From the NCBI RefSeq assembly GCF_040954835.1, contig NC_090704.1:37142979-37206978 (forward strand): 64,000 bases of DNA, in the 5' to 3' direction. A program made the translations under genes and the position numbers. The notes under the pieces were generated by a model. The model was given only the letters and a program-made list of their open reading frames with translations. It made no database searches and was not told the DNA's origin. The DNA is from Lepisosteus oculatus (taxonomy: Eukaryota > Chordata > Actinopteri > Semionotiformes > Lepisosteidae). Shown piece by piece: positions 22,261 through 49,279 of the stretch. The number at the start of each line of letters is the position of its first letter. Positions within the stretch are counted from its first letter, which is position 1.

Positions 22261-24704
22261 TGGAGGGTGACAAGTGGACAGTTAGTGCATCACACTGTGA
22301 CCTCCGAATAGGGAGATGCTCTTTGGTTTGCTACAGCAGATGAAAAAGTGTTCCCCGTATCTCTTGAAAGGCCTAATGACCCATGTTAAAACATCAGAGA
22401 CATTGTTATATGTTTTACTGAAGTAGGAAAGTCAACATTATTTGATAGAACCAATTAAGACACTGAAATATTCTGCTTTAAGACATTATTCATTTACATT
22501 AAAATTTCAAATTTAATGGGCTCCTGCTTTTCCATTGTTTTCGCAAATATTTTTATTTATATTTTTAATGACAGATCCATTCATGTTGCATTTTTGTTGC
22601 ATTAATTGTTTATTTACAAATATAAAACAACTCCCCAAACCCAGGTCCTCTGAAAAATCTAGTTGAAAATCAAAAGAATACAAGGACATTTTTTAGATGA
22701 TTCAATAACGTTTAGGTTTATGGCTTTTTATTAATCTAATTTCAGAATTTTCTTTTTAGAGACAAAATTTAAACAAGCCTTCTAGGGGTACTCCACCTTA
22801 ATTGTAATAAAGAACAGAAGTTGGAGCATTCTTAAAATTAAATAAAACTCTTTCTATTACTGAGCAGGGTCATGATTAATGTGTGATACTTAATGCATGG
22901 TTTAAAACTAGGGAATGGAAGGTTTTACTGAATGGATCAAACACTTAACTATTTTCATGTCATATGCACTAGTCATAAATCAGCTGGAGAGTTTGTTAAT
23001 GTGCTTACCAAAGGGATGTAAGATTTACAGAGCTCATTTTAAATGTTACTGTTAAAATATGCACGTTAGAGGAAGCATGATAGTGATTATTGTAACATTC
23101 TAGGGTTTTTGACCATGTTAAGAATTAATTGTGTTAATGAATCTGATTTTTAAGAATTTTATTAGATATGACTATTTAAGAAGTACACTAGTGTATTTAA
23201 AATACAGTTCCTGCTGCTTAAAGTTTCAGTGTGTTATGTAAGATATTTTATGTATTTTGGAGGAAAAAATAACTTCAGAATTTAAATGAGAAAAAAATAT
23301 TGTACAAACTGAACACTTTAAATTTAGAGTCAACAGTAAAAGCTGGTGTTCTGTAACACAGTTGCCACCTAGTGGTGTATATAGAAAATGCCAGATTTTT
23401 TTTTAATGCTGTACATCTGTGAAACCACATTCATGAAAAACAGGATTTATACTTCTTCACAAAAGTAATTTGAAGAAACATTAATGGAAGTTTAATGTCT
23501 CAAAATCCAGGTTTCATTTTTGTTTTGTTTTTAAATAAGGTAAAACATGTCTGAGACTGCACTGGCAAGTCTAATAAATATATGACATGCCAGCTTATTT
23601 TCCAGCTGTGTTGAAACATCCCTTCATTAAAGATTTCCTGTATCCTGTAGGAAAAACTGATGTTTTGCACAAAGAAAAAAACAAAGATAAAACATTTCCT
23701 TTGACACTAGTGCCATCCTACAGTATATGTTACAGGAAATCTACAGCAAGAATTCCCATTAACCCTTTCAAAATGTATGTAAATATTGCAGAACTCATGT
23801 ATATTGAAAACATACCGTATATATAAATTTATGCAAAGTTTGCAAAAGCAAAGGAAACTGGAACCAGCAGCTGTATGCTTCTCAACGTACTAGCTTAGAT
23901 GAATCCATCCTGTATAAGAAAGCTGTTCAATCCTGTTGAGGATCATGGCAACACAAAGCTTAGGTAGAAAGACTGGACTACACAGACAATACATGGACAG
24001 TACAGTAGTCGCTGGCTACACACACGACTCATGCAGGATAATATAGAAACACCACTTAAAGCCAGTATGTCTTTAGAAGGTGAGAGGAAACCAGAGCCCA
24101 TGCAAACACAGAGGGAGCTCCACCCCATTCTGCAATCAAACCCAGGACTGAGAGATGAGAGGCAGCAGGACGTTCTGGAGTTGATCTCACCTTCTTTAGA
24201 AACTATCATGGTTTTACACTCTAGATTAAATACTATGTCCCTGGCAGCCAATGTAATATTTTCCCTTTGGGACTTCCTCCAGCCGCCAGATAAACAGTAA
24301 TATAACTCCTTTTTCTGGCTCCCCTCCTTGTTTTCTCTCACTGAGATCCTCCTCTCCAGCCACCACCATACAGCAGTGCTTGTCTCTAATGAAGAATCTC
24401 TAGTCTGTACTTACTCTCTCACTCTCGTTAATTTCTTTTGCCAATTTAAGTGTTGGCACAGTGAACATCAGTAAAAAGGCCTCAAGATGAAGTCTTCTTT
24501 CATCTCCAATGGAATACAATGTTGTGCTTTTATTGTTTTTATATTTCTTTCCTGCCTTCACAGCACTGTACTAACAAGAACTGCAACAAAATAATGCAAC
24601 AAACCTGAGTGCATAACACAGTATTCAAGGCTAACTGAGCTGAAATAAAATCATATGAAATAAAAAAAAAAAACAGAAGAGAGTTTGGCCAATAAATTAC
24701 TAAT
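22261..24704. other. Intergenic, no gene recognised
   Basis: AT-rich. Frames at 23587-23826 and 23943-24341 have no domains. No splice-bounded exon of a known family was seen. Confidence 0.5.
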
Positions 24705-25626
24705 ACCTAAATAACAATATTTTAAGACCTTCAGGAAAAAGAGATATACTGTCTATTGAATCTATTGCACTATTGCGTTTATTACTTCAAAGATATAAAT
24801 GGCTCCACTTAAGTTGATAAACAAAATATTGCTTTAATTACAGGGCCTATAAAGTATATTTAGTACTATGATGACTTGAGGTCCCATCTTTCCTGTAGAG
24901 AGTATTTTCCTCAATCCTCATTCTTCAGACCACCCATTAGTGTATTTATTTCCTTGATTATTTCAGTTTCATGTAGTAAATGAATACAAACTTTACTCTG
25001 CTTGATTCATATTTTCAGCAGCCATTTAACTATACAAAAGTATTTATTTTTATTGACAGAGCAGTTCTTCTTCACTAACTTTTTGTCCTGAATTTAGAAA
25101 ACTCATTTATAGTGCATAAAATGCCAAGGAACAGAAGGTCACTGACCTTTGAAAGGGTCTGCCCTGAAAATCTGAAGGTCCACCTGTTAACTAATTATAG
25201 TCTTCATACTGATTTAGGGCACGCCTTACACTTTTCCAAGCACAAGTAATCTCCTAGAGCGAGAAAAAAAAACATTGCCAGTGACATCTGTGAGTGTAAA
25301 TCTATTTCTGATAACTACTTAAAGTCTACAGATCATATTAAATGCCATTACACAATATGAAAATCATGAAATTGATTTACATTATCTTCTTTGCAAAAAA
25401 TACTTAGGTTAACATATTGTACATGTAAAGTCTAATATGACTGATTTATATCAGAATTAAATTAATGCTATTCTCTAGGGGTTGTTTTTAATTGCTTATG
25501 TTACAGTTTGAAAGCATTTCCTCTCTTTCCAGTTTTTAATCTTGTATGATATACTGTACTCAGTGAGTTTAACTTTTTTCTTATTTTATCACACAATTAA
25601 AATATACATATTCTACCAAATAAATA
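24705..25626 (+). repeat. Segment homologous to MYH-A intron 19
   Basis: About 0.9 kb that aligns in direct orientation with 34432-35572, nearly the whole of MYH-A intron 19. It starts at AATAACAATATTTTAAG and includes AGATATAAATGGCTCC, the GGTCACTGACCTTTG block, GTCTACAGATCAT and the ATTTTATCACACAATTAA end. Neither exon 19 nor exon 20 sequence flanks it here. It is either a relic of a lost tandem MYH copy or one of two insertions of an unknown repeat. Confidence 0.75.
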
Positions 25627-27190
25627 CTAGTGAAGCTTTGTCCCGGTGTTTTTGTAGTGCTCAGTCTAATCTGCCGAAGAACATTATAAATAGAATAAGA
25701 AAGGGCCAAGTGCTTTTCGGATCACTAAATTCCACCACCACCAAAGTGTATGACAGGTTATAAGAGGGCAGAACTAATGATAATGACATGCCTGGTTGTT
25801 ATTAGTCAAACTGCGTTTCACAACTGAGACCATAATAATAAAACAAAGGTCTGAATCACCTGTTATTACACTTTGTTACTGATGTTTTTTATCCTTCAAC
25901 TTCTGAAAACTTCAAAATATCTACAAAACATAATTTTCTTTCCCTTCCAGTAAACACAAGGAAAGTAAAGCATTTCTGCTACCAATTTTCCTCTAGTCAG
26001 ACAACAGTGATGATGTTCTAAATCAATACCATTACTGCCAACGTTCTTCATGAAAGGTTGCATCCTCTTCTCATGGCCGAGTGTTTAAAAAATTTACTCA
26101 CTGTCATTTGTATAGACAGCTAATCCTGAAAATAACCATTCAGTGATCATATTACCACAACGCCTTCTGAATACAGAAGTCCTCTCAGGCCACCTGTCCA
26201 TTCTTTTCGCACTCAGAGTCTGCAAATGGTCAACTTTTGACTTTGCCCTAAACAGTATAAACCAAATTGAAGGAACTCACTCAAAATCAAAACCTCCTCA
26301 TACCCCTTTTTTATAGTTCAGTGTCTTTTATTAGTCAACTAGAATAAAGACATCAGCCAAATTAAATATTGTCTGACAAAACATTTATAAGCACTCTAAG
26401 TTTTTATCTCCAACCCTGCCTCACATATTGCCACTCTACCCTTTTAAATCTTCAATATTTTACAATGCAATCAGTGTCTCCATCTGCTGGCACCCTGTGT
26501 AGCGCTTTTGGAAATATCCTGTTTTGTTTTAATAAGTACAATATCAGGAGACCAGCATGTACTGAATGGAAGAACAATGTGCATAAGCCAGAAAAAGCTA
26601 GAAAATAACCCATGATTACATTACAGTATATGTCTCTTACTTTGCAGTTAGATCAGATGAGCAGACCCCTGAATCGCATTAAAAGCATTTTGAACAATAA
26701 GGGAGAACAATTTTCAGTTACTATTTATACAATTAAAGCTATTTAGTTATGAATCCAGCTTTTCAGCTTTTAGAGCACATTCAATGGACACTTGACCTGA
26801 AATATAAATATCGATTCAATAATAATAACACTACTAAGAATAATGATTATTACAACAACATACAGTAGCAAAATAAACAGCAACACCAAGAACTTTAAAT
26901 ACTTTATTGGTACAATATTTGAATAAAGAATGGCTAAAATATTTGCTAAATATTTCAATTGAATATATATTACGAATAAGATCAATTTTAAAATGTTATT
27001 TGAATGTATTTGCGTTAGAAATAAAAATGTATACTTTGATCTCATTTTGCCTGTTTACTTGGGTATTCTCTAACACTTTCATTAATTACGTGAAAAGTCT
27101 CACACCCACAACAGTCCTTGGTGTTTCTAAAAATAATCTTTCCTTGGAGTTGAAAAAGATTTCTTTAAACAGGTTCCTCCTAACTTAAAA
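25627..27190. other. Intergenic DNA upstream of the MYH-A promoter
   Basis: No coding exon recognised. AT-rich, with several homopolymer-like stretches. Distal muscle enhancers may lie here, but I see none I can support. Confidence 0.45.
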
Positions 27191-27195
27191 GATGA

Positions 27196-27246
27196 CCATA
27201 TATAGGGTAACTTAAAGATGGCAACAGAAAGGGCCCTGTATAAAAA
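27196..27246 (+). promoter_or_regulatory. MYH-A core promoter: TATA box and CArG-like site
   Basis: TATAAAAA at 27239-27246 lies about 25-30 bp before the inferred start of exon 1. CCATATATAGG at 27196-27206 resembles a CArG box (the SRF site) but has seven A/T instead of six. A TATA promoter with nearby CArG-like elements is normal for sarcomeric genes. Confidence 0.65.
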
Positions 27247-27264
27247 GAGGTCAGAGTCGCAATT

Positions 27265-27288
27265 CTCCTTGTCATCTTACAACTCTCG
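27265..27288 (+). other. MYH-A exon 1, 5' UTR
   Basis: A short non-coding exon between the TATA box and the donor CTCTCG|GTAAGT (27289). The start is estimated from the TATA spacing. Two non-coding 5' exons are typical of vertebrate sarcomeric MYH genes. Confidence 0.6.
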
Positions 27289-27384
27289 GTAAGTCCATCT
27301 AGCTATCCAGCTGTAAAGTTACTGTATTGCACGTCAGGAAAAACTAAAAAGCATTTGTTTGTTTTATTTTTGTTCTTACACTAG

Positions 27385-27436
27385 GTTATCGCCTTGGAAG
27401 GCATAAGTTTTTCATTTGACTTCGGAATATTACAAG
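27385..27436 (+). other. MYH-A exon 2, 5' UTR
   Basis: A 52-nt exon between acceptor TTCTTACACTAG and donor TACAAG|GTAAGT. Contains no ATG. Confidence 0.6.
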
Positions 27437-27556
27437 GTAAGTTGTTTTCAAATTCTTATAGAAAGAGACATTAATAGCAGTCTCTGCAAGCTAGGTGATA
27501 AAACAAATGGCGTTTTTGGCGTTTGGGTTGAGCTGTGCGAGGGATGAGCAATATAC

Positions 27557-27682
27557 AGAAATTAGAAGGAAAGTACTGTCAGTCCTTCTTCCTTTAAGTA
27601 AAAAATGCGCACTTTTGCAAGAAATTAGAAGGAAAGTACTGTCAGTCCTTCTTCCTTTAAGTAAAAAATGCGCACTTTTGCA
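27557..27682. repeat. Perfect 63-bp tandem duplication in MYH-A intron 2
   Basis: Two identical adjacent 63-bp units (27557-27619 and 27620-27682), each starting AGAAATTAGAAGG and ending CGCACTTTTGCA. Perfect identity points to a recent duplication or an assembly duplication. Confidence 0.95.
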
Positions 27683-28485
27683 ATCCAGGTGCGAAGAGAC
27701 ATCAGTCAGAAACTGTGCGTAATAAGCGAAACCAATATTTTCATTAATTGCTTTAGCTTTAAGAGCAAGTAGTGCTGTTTTAAAGTGTCTTATCCTGTGG
27801 GCTTCCTCTTACTAGTAAGGTTTTCTTAAACGTTCGTTTTCGCCGTCTTTTTAAACTGTGCTTTGATGCGAGCACGCAGTTACAATAAGGCTTTTAGTTT
27901 ATTCGCCATACAGTATGTTACTCTTCAATAATAGCGTATCACATATTTTTTAATGTTTTTTTTAAAAAAAGCTGAATTTTGATACATGATTTTAGTTCTT
28001 TAGACATAAATCGAAGGATGTAAATGCTTTCTAACGTCTATTAGTATAGAGTATTATGATCAGTGTGGTCGACTTGAAGCACTGCCTCCAAGCTTTAGCA
28101 CAGTGGTCTCCTGAACCCCAGTCTAGCAGGTTTTTACAGGAACAGTGACTGCGCTGTACAGTAGCTTGATTGTAAACAGCATTCATAAGTCCAGCATATC
28201 TATAAAATGCTTTGACTGTGGTGAAGGTGAAGTTAGTGTACTTGATCTGTGATACAACAAAAATTATCTTTATTTGAGCTCAAGATTGCTTTACTATTTG
28301 TAATTGTTAATTATTACAGTACAGGTATCTACAGTATGTTCTCTTTGTACATGTACTGTATAAAATATTGAACAGAGGCTGAAAACTGTCGAGCTAATGT
28401 CCCTGTATAGGACATTTTGTATCACATATTATTTGGGTCATAGAGAAAAATAATAAAACCAGCTTAATTTGTATGTTACGAATAG

Positions 28486-44944
<16,459 letters not shown>

Positions 44945-45028
44945 GAAGTGGCATTTATTGCTATTTATTGCTGAAATCCACAAAATGTGAATTTCTTTGT
45001 GTTGTTTTTTCATATACATACTGATTGG

Positions 45029-45038
45029 AATAAATAAA
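45029..45038 (+). terminator. MYH: MYH-A polyadenylation signals
   Basis: Two overlapping AATAAA hexamers (45029-45034 and 45033-45038), 85 bp after the stop codon. This gives a short 3' UTR of about 100 nt, as usual for sarcomeric MYH genes. Confidence 0.8.
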
Positions 45039-45330
45039 GAACTCTTAATGACTTTTTGGGAACTATGTAATTTATTTTTATGTATATATAATTATCACTA
45101 TAAACATTGAAAAGTTAAGTCTATTCTGACCAACTTGTAATTCTTGAATGTCTAACAATGGTAATACTGTAGATACCAGTAATACATAAAAATATATTTA
45201 CAGTCTATATATACTGCATTACCATAAAATTAAAAAAGTCCCCAAATACAATTCCAGATGTTTGTGGAACCAACAGCAGTTCACATAACACTGTGTATGA
45301 TCTGGATAGAAGTCTAATATTTTCATGTGG

Positions 45331-46173
45331 TGTTACGACCCCAAGTGTCTAGGGGTGAAGGGGTGTAAGATTTAAGAATTCTTTTGGAAGCAGGTGGGTT
45401 TTGGTGATGGACTAGGAAGCGTGATAACAAGGGTAAGGAACTAGAGTGGTGCCAAAGAAAAGAAAATAAACAAAATGGAGCTGGCTAGGACAGTGAGGGA
45501 AAGCTAATCTGACTACAAAAGAAAACCCGAAACACATGGTCTTCGGTGTCTTCAACACCCTAGCTAACCTCCACTGACTACCCAAAACCATACAAGACAA
45601 ATGGCACTCACCCGTACTAAACTAGTGTTCTAATACAAAATCAAAATCAACCCAACAACCTAAACTAACCTTATATACAAAAGCTCACACAAAAAGTGAA
45701 CCAGGAATACAAATAAGGGAAAACAAGAGTAATCAACAGGAGCAGGGTACAAAAGAACACAACAGTTGAACATGTAACACATTAGGGCAAGGTAATGGCA
45801 AAACAAGGATAAACACACAAACAACAAAAGTACAAAGAAACTAACAGAAAACCAACAAAACAACAAAAATACACACACACAAAGAAAACCAAAACAAAAC
45901 GAAGCCGAAGCAATAACCAAAAGCGAAGTGAAACAAAGCAAAGCAATAACCAAAACCAAACGGGACCAAAGTCAAACAAAAAGCCTCTCCTTGCTGAAAA
46001 CCTCTATGTTATATGCTGAATAAGATGTGTTCTGATTGGCTGAGAGCTAATTGATGATGATGTCATACTGAAAGTGTGGTGTAATGGTGGGCCAATGGGG
46101 AAGGGAGAACAATCAAGGGTCAGCAGTGTGGACATAGAAAAAACACACACAGAACACACACTGGGATGTAACA
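45331..46173 (-). mobile_element. Solo LTR with 5-bp TSD (TGTGG)
   Basis: An 843-bp element, TGTTACGACC...GGGATGTAACA on the plus strand, flanked by exact TGTGG repeats (45326-45330 and 46174-46178). The 382-bp element at 57743-58124 is a relative in the opposite orientation: both share the block with a CCTAGACAC core at one end and an AA(G)CAAA/GC(T)TTCG low-complexity section. The interior is rich in AACAAA-type repeats, so the long minus-strand frames are compositional. Confidence 0.85.
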
Positions 46174-46178
46174 TGTGG

Positions 46179-47521
46179 TCTTTGACATTTGTCAGAAGTA
46201 GAAAAGACAATTACCCAATAATAAGAAATTATTATTAAGTAATGGGAACTCTGTCTTACATGTGTTAAAAACACTGACTGAGTTTTAAGTCATGGGCCAT
46301 CTTGATTGTTCATACTGTATACTGTATAACTTGGCTGTAGAAAAATTATGTGATGAAAATTCCAAACTATCCATTATTTTTGTAGGGAATGGTGATCCAT
46401 AATTTAATGAAAATACAAATCTTGTGATTTAACTACCCAAGAAATAAACACCTGATTTTCTTCCACTTGAGCACTCAATTGAGTGATTGAACCCCAAAAA
46501 GTTTATTCTGAACTCCTTAATTACATTTGCCTTTTAACTATTGCTTTCCTACTCCAAACTTTGAGTAGAAAAAAATATTGCAAAGGCTCCAACCATGCAA
46601 TTTATTGGTTGAATGAAGGATTTATTTCACTAAACTACTCAGGCAAAATAAAACCCTACAATTAGAAATCAGTATGGTATCTAATATCAAGAAAAGAACA
46701 AGATTTATTGTAAATACTAAATGCTACAACAGTTCTTACTTTGACCATAGGAGGACACTGTTCAACCACATGCTGTACAAACATTATTTTTCAGTTTCGA
46801 ATTACAAACACTTTAACTCACACACAAGACAAATGTTTTAATATAAGAGAAACTAAACAAGTGATGCAGGTTACGTTCTTTCCAATGAACTCAACCAGCA
46901 AAACAAAGTATATAAGAAAAGTGATTTTTATCTCATAAATGTTACTCTTTACTATTCTCCTGTTTTTCTCTTTTTAAGAAGTATATGAAGATAAGATTAG
47001 AATTGGCATGAAATGTTGTATGAACATACAAAAAAGATTAAATAGAATGATCTTTTAAGAAAAAAAAGTAAAAGAACAGCAAATAGTGTACAGATTGAAG
47101 TTTAAAATGACAAAGGTGTAATATTATGGATAAAGAAGCTGAAAATACAATATTTAATTTTCAATTTCACAATTAGTAATTATATAAGTATGCATACCTG
47201 TTTATATATATATACTGTTACCTTAAAATAATAATCTGTACTCTTATTTCAAAAGACTCAGCTTATAAAATAATTCATGACTAATAATACCTGCAGGCCT
47301 GGTTAAGTAAAACATTCAACTTTTATGTATTATGCTAATCTATTTGAGCAAAAGATCATGTTTTGCATTTATATGAATTAATTACATGGAGTAGATGCAT
47401 GTGTTAAGAACAAAATCGGACGCTGTTTTTCATATTAATAATGCTACACCACCTGAAGAAATAAATGTATGGAAACTTAACTGAAACTAAGGTGTAAAAA
47501 TTAAATAATTGTGTTGAGAAA
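46179..47521. other. No gene recognised
   Basis: AT-rich intergenic DNA between two LTR insertions. No exon, RNA gene or clear repeat was seen. Confidence 0.5.
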
Positions 47522-48390
47522 GGGTAGTACAGTGGTGTGTCTGCTGTCATGAAGTGTTTTTTAGGACCCTATGCAGACAGCAGAATCCTGAGGGGAGCGA
47601 GACAAACACGGGGAAAAAGACTAGGATTGCAGCTGGAAGAATAACAGGGGGGCGTGTCCAAGGTGCGCTGGTGCTCGGGGGGGGGGGGGGGGGGGGTGCA
47701 TGGCCAAGGCAAACAAGTCCGAAGGTAGTCCATAAGAAAATCCATGGGAATGCAAATGTCCAGAGCTGGGTGGTCCATCCATGATGGAGACAAGACAAAG
47801 TTAAAAGCCGGAGCGGGATCCGACGAAGGGTCAGAGGAATAAAAAAGGGTAATGGGGCCAGGCACTCCTAGCCCCAGACCCAGATGGTCAGGATGCCGTT
47901 GCAAAGCCTTTGCTGTCGAGCCCCTCCTGGACTCGCTGGTAGGCGGGCTTCCGGGCGTCCATCTTCCAAAGCTGAGCCTAGATTGGTAGGAGTGTCTGGC
48001 TTTTGAAGGAAGGGGGCTGGAACCGGGATCAGGTGCAGAAAATCAGAGATAAACAAGAATGGGATGGAGCGTCCTTAAGAGGAGGGGCTTACAATCATGA
48101 CAGCCTCACTCCTGCCTCACGGTTCCCGGGTCCAGGGCTCAGGTCTGGGCAGAACACCTTCTGTGTGGAGTTTGCACATTCTCCTATCATGTGGGTTTTC
48201 CCCAGGTGTTAAAGTTGAAGACAAAGACATCTTCGCTGATAGGTTACTTAGTGTCTCTAAATTCTATTTTTTTGCGGATGCCCTGTATAGACTGGTGTCC
48301 CATCTAGGGTGTAGCCCTATACTTCAAGGATTGATTTTGTGCTTCACCAGTCACCAGGAGTAAGTTGCTCTTAGATAATGGATGGATACA
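47522..48390 (+). repeat. tRNA-type SINE-like repeat split by an LTR
   Basis: The left piece 47522-47544 (GGTAGTACAGTGGTGTGTCTGC) and the right piece from 48103 (CTGCCTCACGGTTCCCGGG, TGTGTGGAGTTTGCACATTC, ACTGGTGTCCCATC, ending near ATAATGGATGGAT) together follow the order of a common fish SINE-like repeat. The middle is occupied by the LTR at 47545-48102. Confidence 0.55.
47545..48102. mobile_element. LTR-like insertion nested in the SINE
   Basis: 558 bp with TGTCATGAAG...CAATCATGACA ends. GC-rich relative to its surroundings. It contains an uninterrupted run of 20 G at 47677-47696. No clean target duplication was identified. Its position inside the SINE argues that it is a later insertion. 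Confidence 0.6.
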
Positions 48391-48904
48391 TTGCGTAATG
48401 ATTCGTGTGTAAAGTAAACTTCTGGATATAATGAGCATCGGTGGTTTTTTCATGTTATGCTAGTCTACTTGAGCAGTATTGTATTAAACATTTGTTAACA
48501 AAACCTACCTCAAATTAATCATACCAGATACCTTAAGGAAATTGTTTTTAAATAGTTTTTGCTCTTCAAACACAGAAAAAAAGTGATTAAATGTTTTGGG
48601 AAAAAGAATAGCTGGCAGTTTATAGTGTTGCTAACAACATGGAAGGGTCTCTACTCTTAACTCATCACCTTCACTGAATAAACCTGCACTAAGTTTTAAC
48701 ATGCCACCGGAGAGTGGCGACGTGTTTGTATGTTGCTCCTCATCTGTACATCTTTGTTTCATTTTGTGGGCATTTTGCATCCACTCTTGTCTTTTCAGCA
48801 ATTATTTATGTTCGACAAATGCTTGTGGAAATTGGATCAGGAATCATTGACTTAAACACAGATATTAAATTAAATAAACTATCTTGGGTGCCCCTTGGTC
48901 TGTG

Positions 48905-49270
48905 TGCTAAGCCCCCTACTGTTTTCTCTTGTTTACACATGATTCTGTGGACAGGCACAGTTCCAACTCCATCTACAAATATGCTGATGACACTACCATC
49001 ATTGGCCGAATCACTGGTAATGATGAGACAGCCTACAGGGATGAGGTCAGGAACCTGGTGGAGTGGTGCCTTGACAATAATTTCTCCCTCAACGTCAGCA
49101 AAACCAAAGAGCTGGTCATCAATGGGGTGGCTGTAGAAATTGTTAGCAGCTTCAAGTTCCTGGGTACCTTCATTACTAATGATGTGATGTGGTCCCAGCA
49201 TGTAACTGGAGCTACAAAGAAGGCACAACAGCCTCTATCTTCAACCTCTAGACTCCGGACTCGCCACCTC
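48905..49270 (+). pseudogene. Fragment of Rex1-like LINE reverse transcriptase
   Basis: Encodes HSSNSIYKYADDTTIIGRI, NFSLNVSKTKELVI and SSFKFLGTFI, the part of the RT surrounding the catalytic YADD (48980-48991, intact) in Rex1/CR1-group LINEs. A frameshift lies just before it (near 48925). It is cut off at about 49275, where chromovirus sequence begins. Confidence 0.75.
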
Positions 49271-49279
49271 TCTGAAGAT

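Noticed and set aside
24705..25626. Hidden MYH pseudogene with exons upstream of MYH-A
   Set aside because: I looked for exon 19 and exon 20 sequence next to the intron-19 homologue and found none, so only the intronic duplication is reported.
45660..45979. Long minus-strand frames rich in F, L, C and V that look membrane-like
   Set aside because: They come from the AACAAA-type low-complexity part of a solo LTR. The hydrophobicity is compositional.
47569..47904. Proline-rich minus-strand frame
   Set aside because: It results from the 20-G run and the GC-rich LTR. No homology recognised.
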